Source: Thozetella sp. PMI_491 (taxonomy: Eukaryota; Ascomycota; Sordariomycetes; Chaetosphaeriales; Chaetosphaeriaceae). From it: a stretch of DNA of 64,000 bases. Shown piece by piece: positions 52,301 through 62,868 of the stretch; position 1 is the stretch's first letter; every line of letters begins with the position of its first letter. A program made the position numbers and the translations under genes. The stretch covers positions 1,009,202-1,073,201 of the forward strand of contig MU270020.1 in the NCBI GenBank assembly GCA_021432635.1, read 5' to 3'. The notes under the pieces are model-generated. The model was not told the origin of the DNA. It ran no database searches and was given only the letters and a program-made list of their open reading frames with translations.

Positions 52301-54644
52301 CTCTGTCGGGGCTGCCGATGCCCTGTCTCTGGCGACCAATGCAACGGCCGCAGCGTGGCAAGAGTTGCGCAACGTGACCGAAGTGCTCTCGAACCCGACG
52401 TCTTGGGTCGTCAACTTGACTCTCCCGGACGCAGCGACTCCGGTGGACCCGGAGCTGGCGTTCTGGAGTGGTACCGACAGATTCTACGCCATCACTGGCG
52501 GTTACATCTCTCTGTCGGTCGCCGCTGCGCTTTATCTCCGCCGCGGCACTCCGTTCTCGTCCGGCCAGACCGGCCAAGAGTGGGAAGCATCCATCATCGA
52601 TGGGCTGAACCAGGCTAGCGGGGTCATGAAGGTCATCCTCATCATTGGCATCGAGATGCTCATCTTCCCACTGTACTGCGGCTTGCTCCTTGACATCGCC
52701 CTTCTCCCTCTGTTCGAGAGCACCACCATCAAGTCACGGTTCCTGTTCAGCGTCAACTATCCCCTGACGTCTATCTTCGTGCACTGGTTCGTGGGGACGG
52801 GCTACATGTTCCACTTTGCCCTGTTTGTATCCATGTGCCGCAAAATCATGCGCAAGGGCGTTTTGTACTTCATTCGCGACCCCGACGACCCCGAGTTTCA
52901 CCCCGTCCGCGACGTGCTGGAGCGCAGTGTCACCACCCAGCTGCGGAAGATTCTCTTCTCCGCATTCGTCTACGGGGCCTTGGTGGTCGTGTGCCTCGGA
53001 GGCGTCGTCTGGGGCCTCGCATGCGCGCTGCCGAACGTGCTCCCAATCCATTATTCGTCTAACGAACCCGTCCTCGAGTTCCCCATCGATCTGCTCTTCT
53101 ACAACTTCCTGATGCCCCTGGCCGTCAAATTCTTCAAGCCCGCCGACGGCCTGCATGCCATGTACACGTGGTGGTTCCGCAAGTGCGCTCGGGGCTTGCG
53201 CATCACCTGGTTCTTGTTCGGCGAGCGGAAGATCGACGAAGAAGGCACCTTAGCCATGAGACCAGACTCTCCGTACAGGGATCTCTCGTGGTGGAAGACG
53301 CTGTTCCTGGAGCTCGACAGCACAGGCGAGGTGATCCCGAAGACGTGGCGAGATACCTTTGAGGGGGGCACGGCAAAGCCGACGTCCACTACTGCCACCG
53401 ACGAGGTCATGGACATCGGCGCCCGGAAGGACGATCTAGTCTCGTCGCACCAGCTGCGGCCTGACGGTCGGTTCGTACGCACGCCGGCCTCCGACCAGGT
53501 CAAGATCCCCAAGGCCGGGCGCGTGTTCCTCGAGGTTACGCAGGTCAACGAACGGCTAGACGGCAAGCCGGACCGCCCCGACACGGACCTCTATTCGACC
53601 AATCAGTATCAGTTTGTCTACGTCCCACCCTACTTCCGCGTCCGCATCTTCCTCTTCATCATGTTCATCTGGCTTTTTGCTGCGGTGACGGGTGTGGGCA
53701 TCACGATCGTGCCCCTCATGTTTGGCCGGCGCGTCTTCCAGCTCGTCATCCCCTCGCATATCCGGACCAACGACATCTATGCCTTCAGCATCGGCATCTA
53801 CGTACTTGGTTCGGCCACGTACGCGGCGTTCCACATCCGCTCCATTGGCGCAGCGCTCGGGCGCTGGGCCTTGACCGCCATCCGCGCCGTATCGAATCAG
53901 GATGCGATCCGCAAGGTGGGCCAGATTGTGTTCCGCGCGGTCAAGCTGGCTTATGCCTACTTCTTCCTGCTTGTCGTGTTCCCGCTGCTCGTGGCCTCCC
54001 TGCTGGAGCTCTATGCGCTGATCCCGCTGCATACCTACATGTACAACGCGCTGCTCACGGGCCAGGCGGACCCGAGCACGCTCGCGAACCAGAACCCGAG
54101 ACACACCGTCCGGGTCATCCAGGCGTGGACCATCGGCCTCTTGTACCTGAAGCTGAGCGCCCGAGTCGTCACAACCTGGATGGAAGGCACGCGCCTCGCG
54201 GCCGCCGTCCGCGCGGTCCTGCGCAAGGGTTGGCTTGAGCCCGACGTCGCCGTCCTTACCCGGGCCTTCATCGTCCCTGCGGTCGGCATCTGGCTCGCGG
54301 CTGTCGGGCTGCCGCTGCTATTTGCCAGGCTGACGGTGGCCAATGGACTCGCCGGCCTGGTCGTGCAAGCCGTTGGAGGCATTCCGCCCCAAGATCCCAC
54401 CACGCAGCTCCTGCCTGACGAGTACCTGGTGCTCATATACCGCCTCAGCTTCCCCGTCATGGCGCTCGCCGTCGTGGTGGTCCTGACCATTTGGAACATG
54501 ATCGGCATTTTCCGTGGCTGGAGAGTCCGCATCCGAGATGAGGCTTACTTGATCGGCGAGCGTTTGCACAACTTCGGCGTCGCCAACGCGCCGCTCCACG
54601 CTAAGGGCGCTTGGAAGGCCCAAGGCACTCGACTCCGTGAGTGA
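49302..54644 (+). CDS. SSM4: Doa10/SSM4-type RING-CH E3 ubiquitin ligase of the ER
   Basis: A single exon of 1780 residues. The N-terminal RING-CH (C4HC3) finger has Cys24, Cys27, Cys41, Cys43, His51, Cys54, Cys67 and Cys70 (CRICR, CKCS, HQEC, CELC). About a dozen or more membrane helices follow in groups near residues 107-140, 285-310, 845-900 and 1060-1750. The long cytosolic stretch 310-840 is acidic, Ser/Pro-rich and looks disordered. Size, N-terminal RING-CH and polytopic layout match Doa10/SSM4 (MARCH6 in animals), which marks misfolded and degron-bearing proteins of the ER and inner nuclear membrane for the proteasome. A second ATG in frame follows 10 codons later (MGDMRTL) and would keep the RING. 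It lacks introns, unusual for a gene this long in this window. Confidence 0.95.
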   Translation: MGDIRTETSTMGDMRTLAVDPDTCRICRGEGTTEEPLFYPCKCSGSIKFVHQECLMEWLSHSQKKHCELCKTPFRFTKLYHPNMPKALPFHVFAGHMAKYILRNLMAWLRAALVVSVWLGWLPYLMRSVWSFLFWISDEGLAGNSFLFGRHAAANSTEALFPVGSAGVCPSSPLFAATTTVATIGGVLEQLPPESAQLVKRLSGFNLTSSDPLYSTILRLLFSNVGPAERDASLNATHAVIENVALPPPARKSLLSDVSFLRNLTRHATINQTIVQVLEGQIITILVIVCFILIILVRDYVVQQQPEINMRAAFAAAENAAQQPVQEEIRQDEHAVDHHAWADVEDAHQAPVDDFEHQVPLVDEPWMIGDNFRPERRDPGPAALPSEGLHRRLPRRESTPEPDRTLPAELPGETQWRVPPSSSPQYRSTEGSPSTTPSAAPEGQHQLSVDYSRSDVEESTVQEYLKIYREAGGDPEKILDMVKERHLEDKLDYWIRLTKSMMDRPKSVDHDRRDPSHGGSSIYDRYARATGYIPELNVPASSRESDRSSDWTWPDEQAEDTADAAKGKGKLRDDVPDSPTFRAASSRPRSNTDGPKVAAAINPLANNNWSFSDLPGDPVTATTSNNSWSFSNLPHEPSTASTSDSFGEPLYKMHIDHSAPGLDAPYRLGPFDRESSVQAESGSPPPDASSVEVEVDHGSISSGHADTTASDDLLTDAEEAGTDTRPDITNFDFNTAPAPPEAPPRRRQPVGLMDHVADFMWRDVEAIDPAELAGPNGLDIFDENDDAGFGDGGQEDGMGDEMERDQEVVEAAVAAGLDPEAIEDAEDLEGIMELLGMRGPVAGLFQNAIFCAFLVSVTIFVGIFVPYNIGRISFWTIANPMRPARMLFSVSKFLQDCALVVIGTGSWTFSWLVQAVGSRLGLRALSEYLPRLIVTSKQMSSRAGRRILESFMSELPLISASEMRNFSALSHEALLTVKAHIAFVISTIVQAFNFVFAGDRSVGAADALSLATNATAAAWQELRNVTEVLSNPTSWVVNLTLPDAATPVDPELAFWSGTDRFYAITGGYISLSVAAALYLRRGTPFSSGQTGQEWEASIIDGLNQASGVMKVILIIGIEMLIFPLYCGLLLDIALLPLFESTTIKSRFLFSVNYPLTSIFVHWFVGTGYMFHFALFVSMCRKIMRKGVLYFIRDPDDPEFHPVRDVLERSVTTQLRKILFSAFVYGALVVVCLGGVVWGLACALPNVLPIHYSSNEPVLEFPIDLLFYNFLMPLAVKFFKPADGLHAMYTWWFRKCARGLRITWFLFGERKIDEEGTLAMRPDSPYRDLSWWKTLFLELDSTGEVIPKTWRDTFEGGTAKPTSTTATDEVMDIGARKDDLVSSHQLRPDGRFVRTPASDQVKIPKAGRVFLEVTQVNERLDGKPDRPDTDLYSTNQYQFVYVPPYFRVRIFLFIMFIWLFAAVTGVGITIVPLMFGRRVFQLVIPSHIRTNDIYAFSIGIYVLGSATYAAFHIRSIGAALGRWALTAIRAVSNQDAIRKVGQIVFRAVKLAYAYFFLLVVFPLLVASLLELYALIPLHTYMYNALLTGQADPSTLANQNPRHTVRVIQAWTIGLLYLKLSARVVTTWMEGTRLAAAVRAVLRKGWLEPDVAVLTRAFIVPAVGIWLAAVGLPLLFARLTVANGLAGLVVQAVGGIPPQDPTTQLLPDEYLVLIYRLSFPVMALAVVVVLTIWNMIGIFRGWRVRIRDEAYLIGERLHNFGVANAPLHAKGAWKAQGTRLRE

Positions 54645-56258
54645 TTTGCCGCTCACGGCGCTTGGCCCCCTTGTCCGGGCCTCTATAAATTTATTTATTC
54701 GTCGAACTACTATACCAAGCACAAGGAGAGGACGCCTCGCCATCCCTCTTCGAAATTCTTCTAATCCATTTTGACCGCACTGGGAGACGGACGGCGGCAT
54801 AGATGAGAGGGAAAAGGGATTGGCTGGCAGGCGTTAGTAAAGTGATTGCGCGGAAGGGGCCAGAAGCGCCTCGGGCCTTGTACCTAAAATAGTGACAGTT
54901 GTATTTTACGATCGGATGAAGCAACGAATATTAAGATCAACCCAAGGCCTCGCCGCCATTTTGCTACGTGTTTTGGGCATATGGGGCGTGCCAAGCGCCT
55001 CCTGCCGAATTCTCCCGGCCCACGCTTGGCCCTGGACGCGTTGCAAAAGCCCAAAGGCCCTGGCCGCTAGGGTACCTTATCTAACGGGATCGTCCGGAAC
55101 ACCGGGCGAGCAAGCCCAGGGCACCTACTATTGCCGCTGTAATGTCCTTTTCGCTATGTATGTATGAACACGTAGGGACATGTGCACATTTGGCCCAGCG
55201 CGGCTCCTCCTAACTGCGGAGAGCCGGCCGGCATATGTGCAAGCACTCAACAACCCCAACCCAACATGTGGTGCAGAACCTATTTCAGGCGCTAATTGTG
55301 ATGGACTCAAATAGATAAGCCAGCTCCGTGGCACTCTTGGCAACGTCCTATCAAGGGGCTGGCGGCACACGAGTCATGGCTGGGCTTCGGGAGCTTCCAG
55401 GCTCGTAGCTCCCGGGAAGCTTTGACGTCGATCATCGGCGGCATCTGAGAGCTGCAAGCTGGGCACCCGATTGGGCAAGTGATCCTCGATCAGGTCTGGG
55501 ATTGTGTTTTCAGCGTGGGGGTCCAGCCCTGGTCGATGCCTCAGTCTCGCCAGAGGGCCCCTGCCGCGCACCAAGGTGCAAACCACCAGCCAAGCCGCCG
55601 AGTGCATCCAAGATCCATCACGCTTGGCAGGCCGCAACCTGGGACGTCCAGCGCCACGCCTGGCCCCTCCCAAGGTGTCTTACCCGTCGGCAGGGTGGGC
55701 CACCGCCTTGACACCTGAAGGCCCTCCCACGCGGGCTCGGGCTCGTTCCTACTGGGCGCGCCGCAAGGCTGGCGGCCTCGGCGTGTTTGCCGTTTGGTTT
55801 TACACCTCCCGCCCAGAGGTCTGCAGTGCACCGGATCGCCAGTGCATCCCTGGGCAGCGCGCATCGCGGCCCGCACTTGGCTCCAGTCTGCCTTCTTGGC
55901 TCGATAACAGCACCTGGTCCGCGACCGCGCAGACGCCGCCGGGATCCTGAGGTACAGTAGCGAGAAACAACAGCAGACGCAGATGTGGATCGGGAGTTCA
56001 GACAGTTCCAAGAAATCAGTCTGTCTCGTCCTGGCCTCTTCCGGAGTATAACTTCCCACGAGGACCACCCTCGTGGCTGAGTTCTGTATCTCGTGATATA
56101 AAGACTAATCTCTCGTGACGATCCCTTCGTATTCATTTCGCTCCCCCTGCTCCCTGCGACGAAACAGAGCTATACCGTGAGCTAAATAACACCTAACCCA
56201 CTTCAGGGCGTCGTCACAAGAGCCCGACCCGGCGTGTTTTGAACTCTTTTTGTTTACC
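54645..56258. other. Spacer with the transporter promoter
   Basis: About 1.6 kb between two plus-strand genes. It includes the 3' UTR of the Doa10 gene (an AT-rich TATAAATTTATTTATT run at about 54683-54698 near the expected end) and the promoter of the transporter. Open frames of up to 175 codons on both strands lack domains. Confidence 0.4.
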
Positions 56259-57581
56259 ATGGCGTTCCCGATGGATGTCAAGCAAGCGCCCAACTTTGCG
56301 TATCCCAACAACAGGAGAGCAACAGACCCGATGGAGGACGAGGGAGGCCCCTCGTCCCGCACATCCATCGACTTTGGATCGGAAGAGAAGCATCAGAGCC
56401 TATCCTCCATCACAGCCCTACGATATCCCGGTGGCGAGGACCCCAGCGCCCATGTCGACATCAACGACCCGAACCGGCCGAAGTTTCCCCTCCGGCAACG
56501 AATGCATCACTTCACATGGGCATGGTACACGTCGACGATGAGCACGGGAGGGCTGTCGCTCTTGATATTCGCCCAGCCGCACCAGTTCCCGGGCCTCCGG
56601 CAGATCGGCTTGGCCGTCTACATCATCAACCTCCTCCTCTTCACGGTCATCTGCACGGCCATGCTTACCCGCTTCTTCCTCTTCCCCGGCGACCTCAAGA
56701 AGTCCCTCACACACCCCCGCGAGGGCTTCTTCTTCCCGACCTTCTTCCTCTCCGTGGCCACCATCATCACCAGTACGCAGCGCTACGTGATTCCCGAGAA
56801 TGACGTGGCGCTGCTGTGGGCCATCCAGGTCGTGTTCTGGGGGTACGTCATCTTCACCACCATCCTGGCGGTGGGCCAGTACAGCTACGTCTTCTCTGCA
56901 CATTCTTTTGGCCTTCAGACCATGATGCCGACGTGGATCCTCCCCATCTTCCCCATCATGCTGTCCGGGACCATCGCGTCTGTCATCGCGGCCACGCAGC
57001 CTGCCATTGCCGCGGTCCCCATCATCATCGCCGGCCTTACCTGCCAGGGTCTAGGTCTGTCGGTAGCCGTCATGATGTACGCCCACATGGTCGGCCGGCT
57101 TATGCAGTCGGGCCTCCCGAACCGCGAGCACAGGCCGGGCCTCTTCATGTGCGTCGGCCCACCGGCCTTCACGGCGCTGGCCTTTATCGGCATGGCGCAG
57201 GGCCTGCCAACCAACTTCGACGCCGACATGGACGGCGCGCTCGATCTGGGCATGCTCCGCAACATGGCCATCGTGGGTGCCGTCTTCCTGTGGGCGCTCA
57301 GCTTCTGGTGGTTCTTCATCGCCGTGCTTGCCGTCCTGCAGAGCCCGCCCAAGTACTTCCATCTGGGGTGGTGGGCCATGGTGTTCCCCAACACCGGCTT
57401 CACGCTGGCGACCATCAGTCTGGGGAACGCGTTCCAGAACGAGCCGGTGAAGTGGGTGGCCAGCGTCATGTCCATCGGCATCTTGCTGACATACTCATTC
57501 GTGCTGTATCATAACGTGCGGGCCTTTTTGATCCAGGACATCATGTATCCTGGGCGAGACGAGGACGTCGAAGACCACTGA
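56259..57581 (+). CDS. TDT-family transporter (malic acid/C4-dicarboxylate or sulfite type)
   Basis: A single exon of 440 residues. The first ~85 residues are polar and cytosolic. Then come about ten membrane helices, starting with HHFTWAWYTSTMSTGGLSLL and the PHQFPGL turn that are typical of the Mae1/Ssu1/SLAC1 fold. Central helices contain PTWILPIFPIMLSGTIASVIA and a conserved Phe-rich segment (SFWWFFIAVLAVL), and the C-terminus is cytosolic and acidic. Mae1 members take up malate and other C4 acids with protons; Ssu1 members export sulfite. The FTWAW...STGG start and the overall length are closer to the Mae1-type dicarboxylate group, but sequence alone does not fix the substrate. I used the ATG at 56259, which has a favourable ACCATGG context. 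Confidence 0.9.
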   Translation: MAFPMDVKQAPNFAYPNNRRATDPMEDEGGPSSRTSIDFGSEEKHQSLSSITALRYPGGEDPSAHVDINDPNRPKFPLRQRMHHFTWAWYTSTMSTGGLSLLIFAQPHQFPGLRQIGLAVYIINLLLFTVICTAMLTRFFLFPGDLKKSLTHPREGFFFPTFFLSVATIITSTQRYVIPENDVALLWAIQVVFWGYVIFTTILAVGQYSYVFSAHSFGLQTMMPTWILPIFPIMLSGTIASVIAATQPAIAAVPIIIAGLTCQGLGLSVAVMMYAHMVGRLMQSGLPNREHRPGLFMCVGPPAFTALAFIGMAQGLPTNFDADMDGALDLGMLRNMAIVGAVFLWALSFWWFFIAVLAVLQSPPKYFHLGWWAMVFPNTGFTLATISLGNAFQNEPVKWVASVMSIGILLTYSFVLYHNVRAFLIQDIMYPGRDEDVEDH

Positions 57582-60568
57582 GAACGCCTTCTCACACTTG
57601 TAACACCGCATCGGCCATTCCTTGGCCCTCTTTTCGTTTGTTATTCGGTCACTTTTAGCGCGTTATGGAGAATGATGCACAAAACTGGGAGCACAGGACA
57701 CTCTGTCCGGCTGGATACAGGTTCGACGGGCACAATAGATATTAGACTGGATATCCAACGGGAACATGGACATAGATATAGAAAGATACCAGCCTAGCCT
57801 CCTACATCAGATTGATAGAATGGAGTACAAGATTTTTACTTCAATACGCTGTTAGACTGGAGTTAGAAATTTGGTGATAGCGCCCCAGGAGGCAACACGT
57901 TGATTCATTTACCAAATTCACCCATACGCCAAGCATCTTGAAACTTGGCCGGATACACACTCTTTGATTTTGCCTGCTGTGTGAAAGGGGCACAATCTAC
58001 CATGACCAGGATGATTTCACATGCCAAGTCTAATGGCCCGCATCGTATAGCGAAGGGATGGTTCTCACCCAAGCGGTCCTCGCATTGACTATATACTTCG
58101 GGAACTTCTTGTCCGAGCCTGGCCGCGAGGCCTTGGTTGATCCGCCCACTAGCCCGGAACACTTCCCGGCGCATCAAATTTGACCCTGTCCGGTCTTGCA
58201 TACTGTGTGCTCTTTGTGACCTTATCGAAGATAGCGATCGAGAGCCTTGCGGTGATCCTTCGGGGGTGTTAGTTTGAGATTTACAACCGGGTTCCACCCC
58301 TCTCCAACCTATTTACGCTCCTTCGTCCCAAGGCGCAGGGTGCAGGAACACCAAATCCCATTTCTCCCAGGCAGTCTTTTGCCCTTGCCCTTGCCCTTGA
58401 CCTCACAGTAGACAGGAATATAGTTCACATGGCACAACGAAGGAGCGACGAATAGGGGGAGTACCTGGGCCTACTGCCGCACCGAGGCCATGTGGTCCAA
58501 GAGTCTCGGGCACTCGCTCCTCTAGGAGGCAGCCCAGTTCCCATGGCAGGCGTCACATCGTGGTCATGGAGCTCAGTGGCTCAGAGGGGAGGTGCAGGTG
58601 CCGCATCAGTGCCGACAGCAAGTCATTCATGTCCCCTAGCAGAAGAAGCGGCGGCCACGGTAGCGGCATGCAGCACAGCACATGGACATTTCCGCATGCA
58701 CGACATGCGCGCCGGCCGATGCGCCGGGCGACGGCGCGGCGTGGTGCGGTGCTCGCGCGCGTGTGTGCCTGTGTCTTCCTTCCGGGTGACCTTTCCGCCA
58801 CAACGACGAGCTAGAGATCGTGCAGGCTACAGATCGCGCAGTCTGGGCTGCGGCGTGGAAGCAGCGATCGGGATTGGCCCTTAGCGAAGCGGCGCACCCT
58901 CCGGGCGGGCTGTGCCGTTGCTGTGTGTCGCATGCGGCTCATGATTGGCGGCCGGGGGGTCTCGCTAGGCGGCCGTAGGTGGCGACAAGTGGCAGTAAGT
59001 AGCAGTAAGTCGCAGTAGGTGGCAGTTGGTGACCCACCCGATCTGAACCCCTTTTCCTCTCCAGCGCCTTCATTGGCCCAGTGGTGGCCCCATTCATTGC
59101 CTTGTGAAACAGCCCGTCACCTGTCCAGAGCCCAACGGCTGGCTTTCGCTGGTCGTATTGCCCGCGCGATTCTGGTATAGACACCACCGCGGCGGCTTCG
59201 CGTGGGTCAGGGAACTTGGCCGGCAAGTCTGGAGCCCGGCTGCTTGCTTCTGGGCGCGTCGGCTGGCAAATGCGAGCAACAAATCCGGCTTTGGGCAGTC
59301 ACACCCTGCAGACAGGGGTTTTGTTGCCGCCTGCTTTGCCCCACTTCCCCAAACTTTGACGTCGGTCAGCCACCGCACCTACGCTGCAGGTGCACGTCAG
59401 GTGGCGGGAAATGAGCAAGAGAAAGGGAAGAAGGGAAGAAAAAAAGAGGAAATGACATAGTCGTTTGCTGGCGTGGCGGCCTCCTGTCCAACAAGACCCT
59501 GGTCTGACTGGTGCTTTGCTCTACTCTGCCTACTGGCCTTTTTTTTTTCTTCTTCTCTTTACTGTGGCTCCCTGTTCCCCCCTTTTCCATGGTGCAAGCT
59601 TGACTCTGCTTTCCTATTTTACGGAGGATAGAGAGAGGTGGAGGAGAAAGAGGGGCAGGGGTGGGTGCATTCGATTCAACGTTGCATAGCGAGGTAGGAA
59701 GTAGGTGCTATGTATGTAAGTAGGCACAGGCAGGCACGCAAGGCACGGTAGACACCCTTGACTTACTTAGGTAGGTTTTTTTTAAACACTAGTGCCCTGT
59801 TCCCCGGAGTCTTGGCGGGAGGTGCGTATGAGCGTTACCTTTGTTTAGGTACGATCCCACGTCATGCCCGTCCACCTTCCAGATTGAAGGAAGGCCCTTC
59901 TTGGGGCAGCATTTCGGCGCAATGTCCCAGAGACCAAGCCCGCTGCACCCTGAGGCCGTGGCATGCTGTAGGGCAATATTGGCAACCCACTCCACTTCCG
60001 GCCATGTCCAAAGACACAACGTTCAAACCGAAAACAAGAGCCTCGACTAGAGTCTGCCTTCCTAGTCACGGCCGACCAAAGTGTGGTCCAAAGCGACGCG
60101 AACGGTCAGCCATGGCGCGCCCTCACCTGATCAGTTGGTGAAATCACAGAGAGCCAAGGCCCCCAATGCAACGGGCCTAGTAGCGACGCCGCCTCAGAGG
60201 CTCAATCCGTGAAATCAGAAGGGACTCCCCTAACTCTTCATCTCGACCACCCGCTGCGCTGAGCCAATGGTGCCCTGCTGACCCCGGGCGCCGCCCCTGA
60301 CTAGCAGCTTTGCCAACCACCAACCCGAATCCCAGCTCGCCGCCTCGCCTCACAGGACCCCTCGAGCCCAGTTTTCTCTCCCCTCCCCCGTGCACACGGC
60401 ACACCTTTTATTTATTCCCCCCGGGCCGCCGCTCCACGCGGTCTCGCCCCTCCTTTTGTTTATTCCCAGGTGCACCAGTGACGTCGTCCCGCTTCCGCTT
60501 CCGCTTCCCGCCCGTCTGCCTTTGCGCACCTCCGAAGCCCTAAGCCCGTCGACCGCACCTAGCCCGCC
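57582..60568. other. Long spacer (3 kb), no gene supported
   Basis: GC-rich at its right end. Contains a short direct repeat of CCTTGC units at about 58383-58400, the 11-bp imperfect tandem repeat at 58975-59032, and homopolymer T tracts near 59540 and 59777. Open frames of up to about 150 codons lack domains. The last 250 bases are pyrimidine-rich and probably include the leader of the oxidase gene. Confidence 0.4.
58975..59032 (+). repeat. Imperfect tandem repeat of GGCAGTAAGT-like units
   Basis: Five or so units of about 10-11 bases follow one another, each a variant of GGCAGTAAGTA (GGCGACAAGT, GGCAGTAAGTA, GCAGTAAGTC, GCAGTAGGTG, GCAGTTGGTG). Several units contain GTAAGT, the fungal 5' splice consensus, but no gene is near, so this looks like a small minisatellite. 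Confidence 0.65.
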
Positions 60569-62236
60569 ATGGGCAACACTCCTAGCGCCCTCGAGACCTG
60601 CCTGAGCAACGTGTGCAACGGCAGGTCTAGCTGTGTGTCGTACCCGAGCGATCCCTTCTACCAGATCGCCTGGGTCAAGCCCTTCAACCTCGACGTCAGC
60701 GTCACTCCGGCCGCCGTCATCCGCCCGCAAACGGCCCAGGATGTATCTAGTATCATCAAGTGCGCCAATGACAACGGCGTCAAGGTCCAGGCCAAGTCGG
60801 GCGGTCATTCCTATGCGTAAGTGGTCCCCAGCTGGGAGCTTGGGGGTGCCATGAGATGACAGTGCTGACGATGAGACTAGTAACTATGGTATGTGCTGGA
60901 ACCTGGCGCTGTGTCTAGAAGAATCACAGGGGAACCCGTTCGTGGCGGCTGACTGAACCGTGCATAGGCCTCGGTGGCGAGGATGGAGCTGTGGCCATCG
61001 ACATGGTCAACTTCCAGGACTTCAGCATGGACAACTCGACCTGGCAGGCGACCATCGGCTCCGGCACCCTGCTCGGCGACGTGACCACCAAGCTCCACGA
61101 TGCCGGCGGGCGTGCAATTGCCCACGGAGTATGCCCTGGCGTCGGCATCGGCGGCCACGCTACTATTGTGCGCATGCTTCCCAGCTTCCTCTCTCTCGCA
61201 GTTTCCTGACCAGCAGCAGGGTGGCCTCGGGCCGATGTCTAGGATGTGGGGATCCTGCTTAGACCATGTCATCGAGGTCGAGGTCGTGACCGCCGACGGT
61301 ACCATCCAGCGCGCGAACAGCGACCAAAACTCGGATCTCTTCTGGGTACGCCGTGTCACCCGTACTTTGCACTCTGTTTGATCTAACCAACTTGCATAGG
61401 CGCTCAAGGGAGCAGGCGCTGGATTTGGCGTCATCACTGAGTTTGTCGTAAGGACGCACCCGGAACCAGGCTCCATCGTTCAGTACTCGTACACATTCGG
61501 ATTTGGCAAGCAGTCCGATATGGCTAGCACCTACCAGACATGGCAAGATCTGATCGCGGACCCGAATCTCGACCGTCGCTTCGGTACTGAGTTCATCATG
61601 GAGCCGCTCGGATGCATCATCACAGGCACCTTCTACGGCACCGTGGCTGAATATAACGCTACGGGCATCGCCGATCGGATGCCCAAGGGAGGCAAGGTGT
61701 CTAGCATCGCGAACGACTGGCTCTCGTCGCTTGTCCACGACGCCGAGAACGAGGCGCTGTACCTATCCAACCTCGCCACGCCTTTCTACTCCAAGAGCTT
61801 GGCCTTCAAGCCCCAGGATCTTTTGCCGGCGGCCGGTATCAACGATATCTTCCAGTGGATGGATACGGTCGACAAGGGCACGCTTCTGTGGTTCATAATC
61901 TTTGACGCGTCCGGCGGTGCCGTATCGGATGTGCCTATGGACGCGACCGCATATGCCCACCGAGACAAGGTCCTCTTTTACCAGTCGTACGCCGTCGGCC
62001 TCCCCCTCACCGGAACGACCAAGGACTTCCTCACCCAGTTCCACCAAAAGGTGCTCGATGCCGTCCCCCAGGACAACTACGGCACCTACCCCGGCTATGT
62101 CGACCCTGCCGTGACGGATGCCCAGTCCGAATACTGGATGTCGAACCTTCCGCGGCTCGAGCAGATCAAGCTCCAATGGGACCCGTTGGACCTGTTCCAC
62201 AACCCGCAAAGCGTCCGCCCCGCGGCGGCCTCGTAG
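60569..62236 (+). CDS. FAD-linked oxidoreductase with BBE domain (AA7/oligosaccharide oxidase-like), bicovalent flavin
   Basis: Five exons (60569-60816, 60881-60888, 60968-61167, 61220-61345, 61400-62236) encode 472 residues; introns are 64, 79, 52 and 54 nt. Exon 2 is only 8 nt but is needed to join SGGHSYA to NYGLGGEDGA in frame. The FAD_binding_4 domain has the 8-alpha-histidyl site (His in KSGGHSY) and the 6-S-cysteinyl site (Cys in HGVCPGVGIGGHATI), so flavin is probably bound at two points. The C-terminal BBE domain ends with LQWDPLDLFHNPQSV. Relatives oxidise oligosaccharides, other sugars or alkaloid-like compounds and release H2O2. There is no signal peptide; the start MGNTPS fits an N-myristoylation site, suggesting a membrane-associated cytosolic enzyme rather than a secreted one. 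Confidence 0.92.
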
Positions 62237-62868
62237 GCCGTGGCGCCCCACCTGAGGCTCGGTCGGCTGTTTGGCTTCTTTTCTCGCGGGATCTCTCGTG
62301 GGACTTCTCATTGCGTGGCGTTGTTGGGGGCTTGAATGGAGTGGGGGATTGTCACTGGTGCACACCTACGTGCACCGCTTACGAGTCCTGTTTCTCTTTA
62401 GACCAGTAGGATGCTACCAATAATACCACGAGTCTCAGGGCTTCCAGGGCCAAAGATTTGTTTTGGCCTGCCCTGTAGCTTTTAAATCTAGATGCCAGTT
62501 TCATTCTGGAATGAGATGTTAAGCGTTCCCGCGATTCCGAGCCCGATAGCCACCGAATGGTTTATTGCTGTGTCGACAACCTGAAGTGATGATATTCCCT
62601 GGCGTTCCACACATCCAGAAGCACCAATGAATCTACATCTAGTCTGAAGAACATGCGCCCGCTTGTCAGCAACATTCTCTGGCCCAATATTAGAATCTAC
62701 ACGTAGAGTTAGCTAGCGATGGCCCAGCTTATATCACGAGAATGTACAATTAAGTTGGAGCTAATTTCTCATTGTGCTATATAGAGCGTCGATCACGTCC
62801 AAACGGATCGGTTGGCACGGTTAGTATCTGGTTCGTGCCGATCCTCGTTAACTATGGTGCCTTCTACT
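62237..62868. other. 3' spacer of the oxidase gene
   Basis: About 630 bases. The first part holds the 3' UTR of the oxidase gene; the rest is AT-richer and without a recognised feature. It leads into the 54-bp tandem repeat. Confidence 0.4.

Noticed and set aside
58975-59032. A CRISPR-like or spliced structure from repeated GTAAGT units
   Set aside because: The units are only about 11 bases with no spacers, and this is a fungal nuclear window; it is a small tandem repeat.
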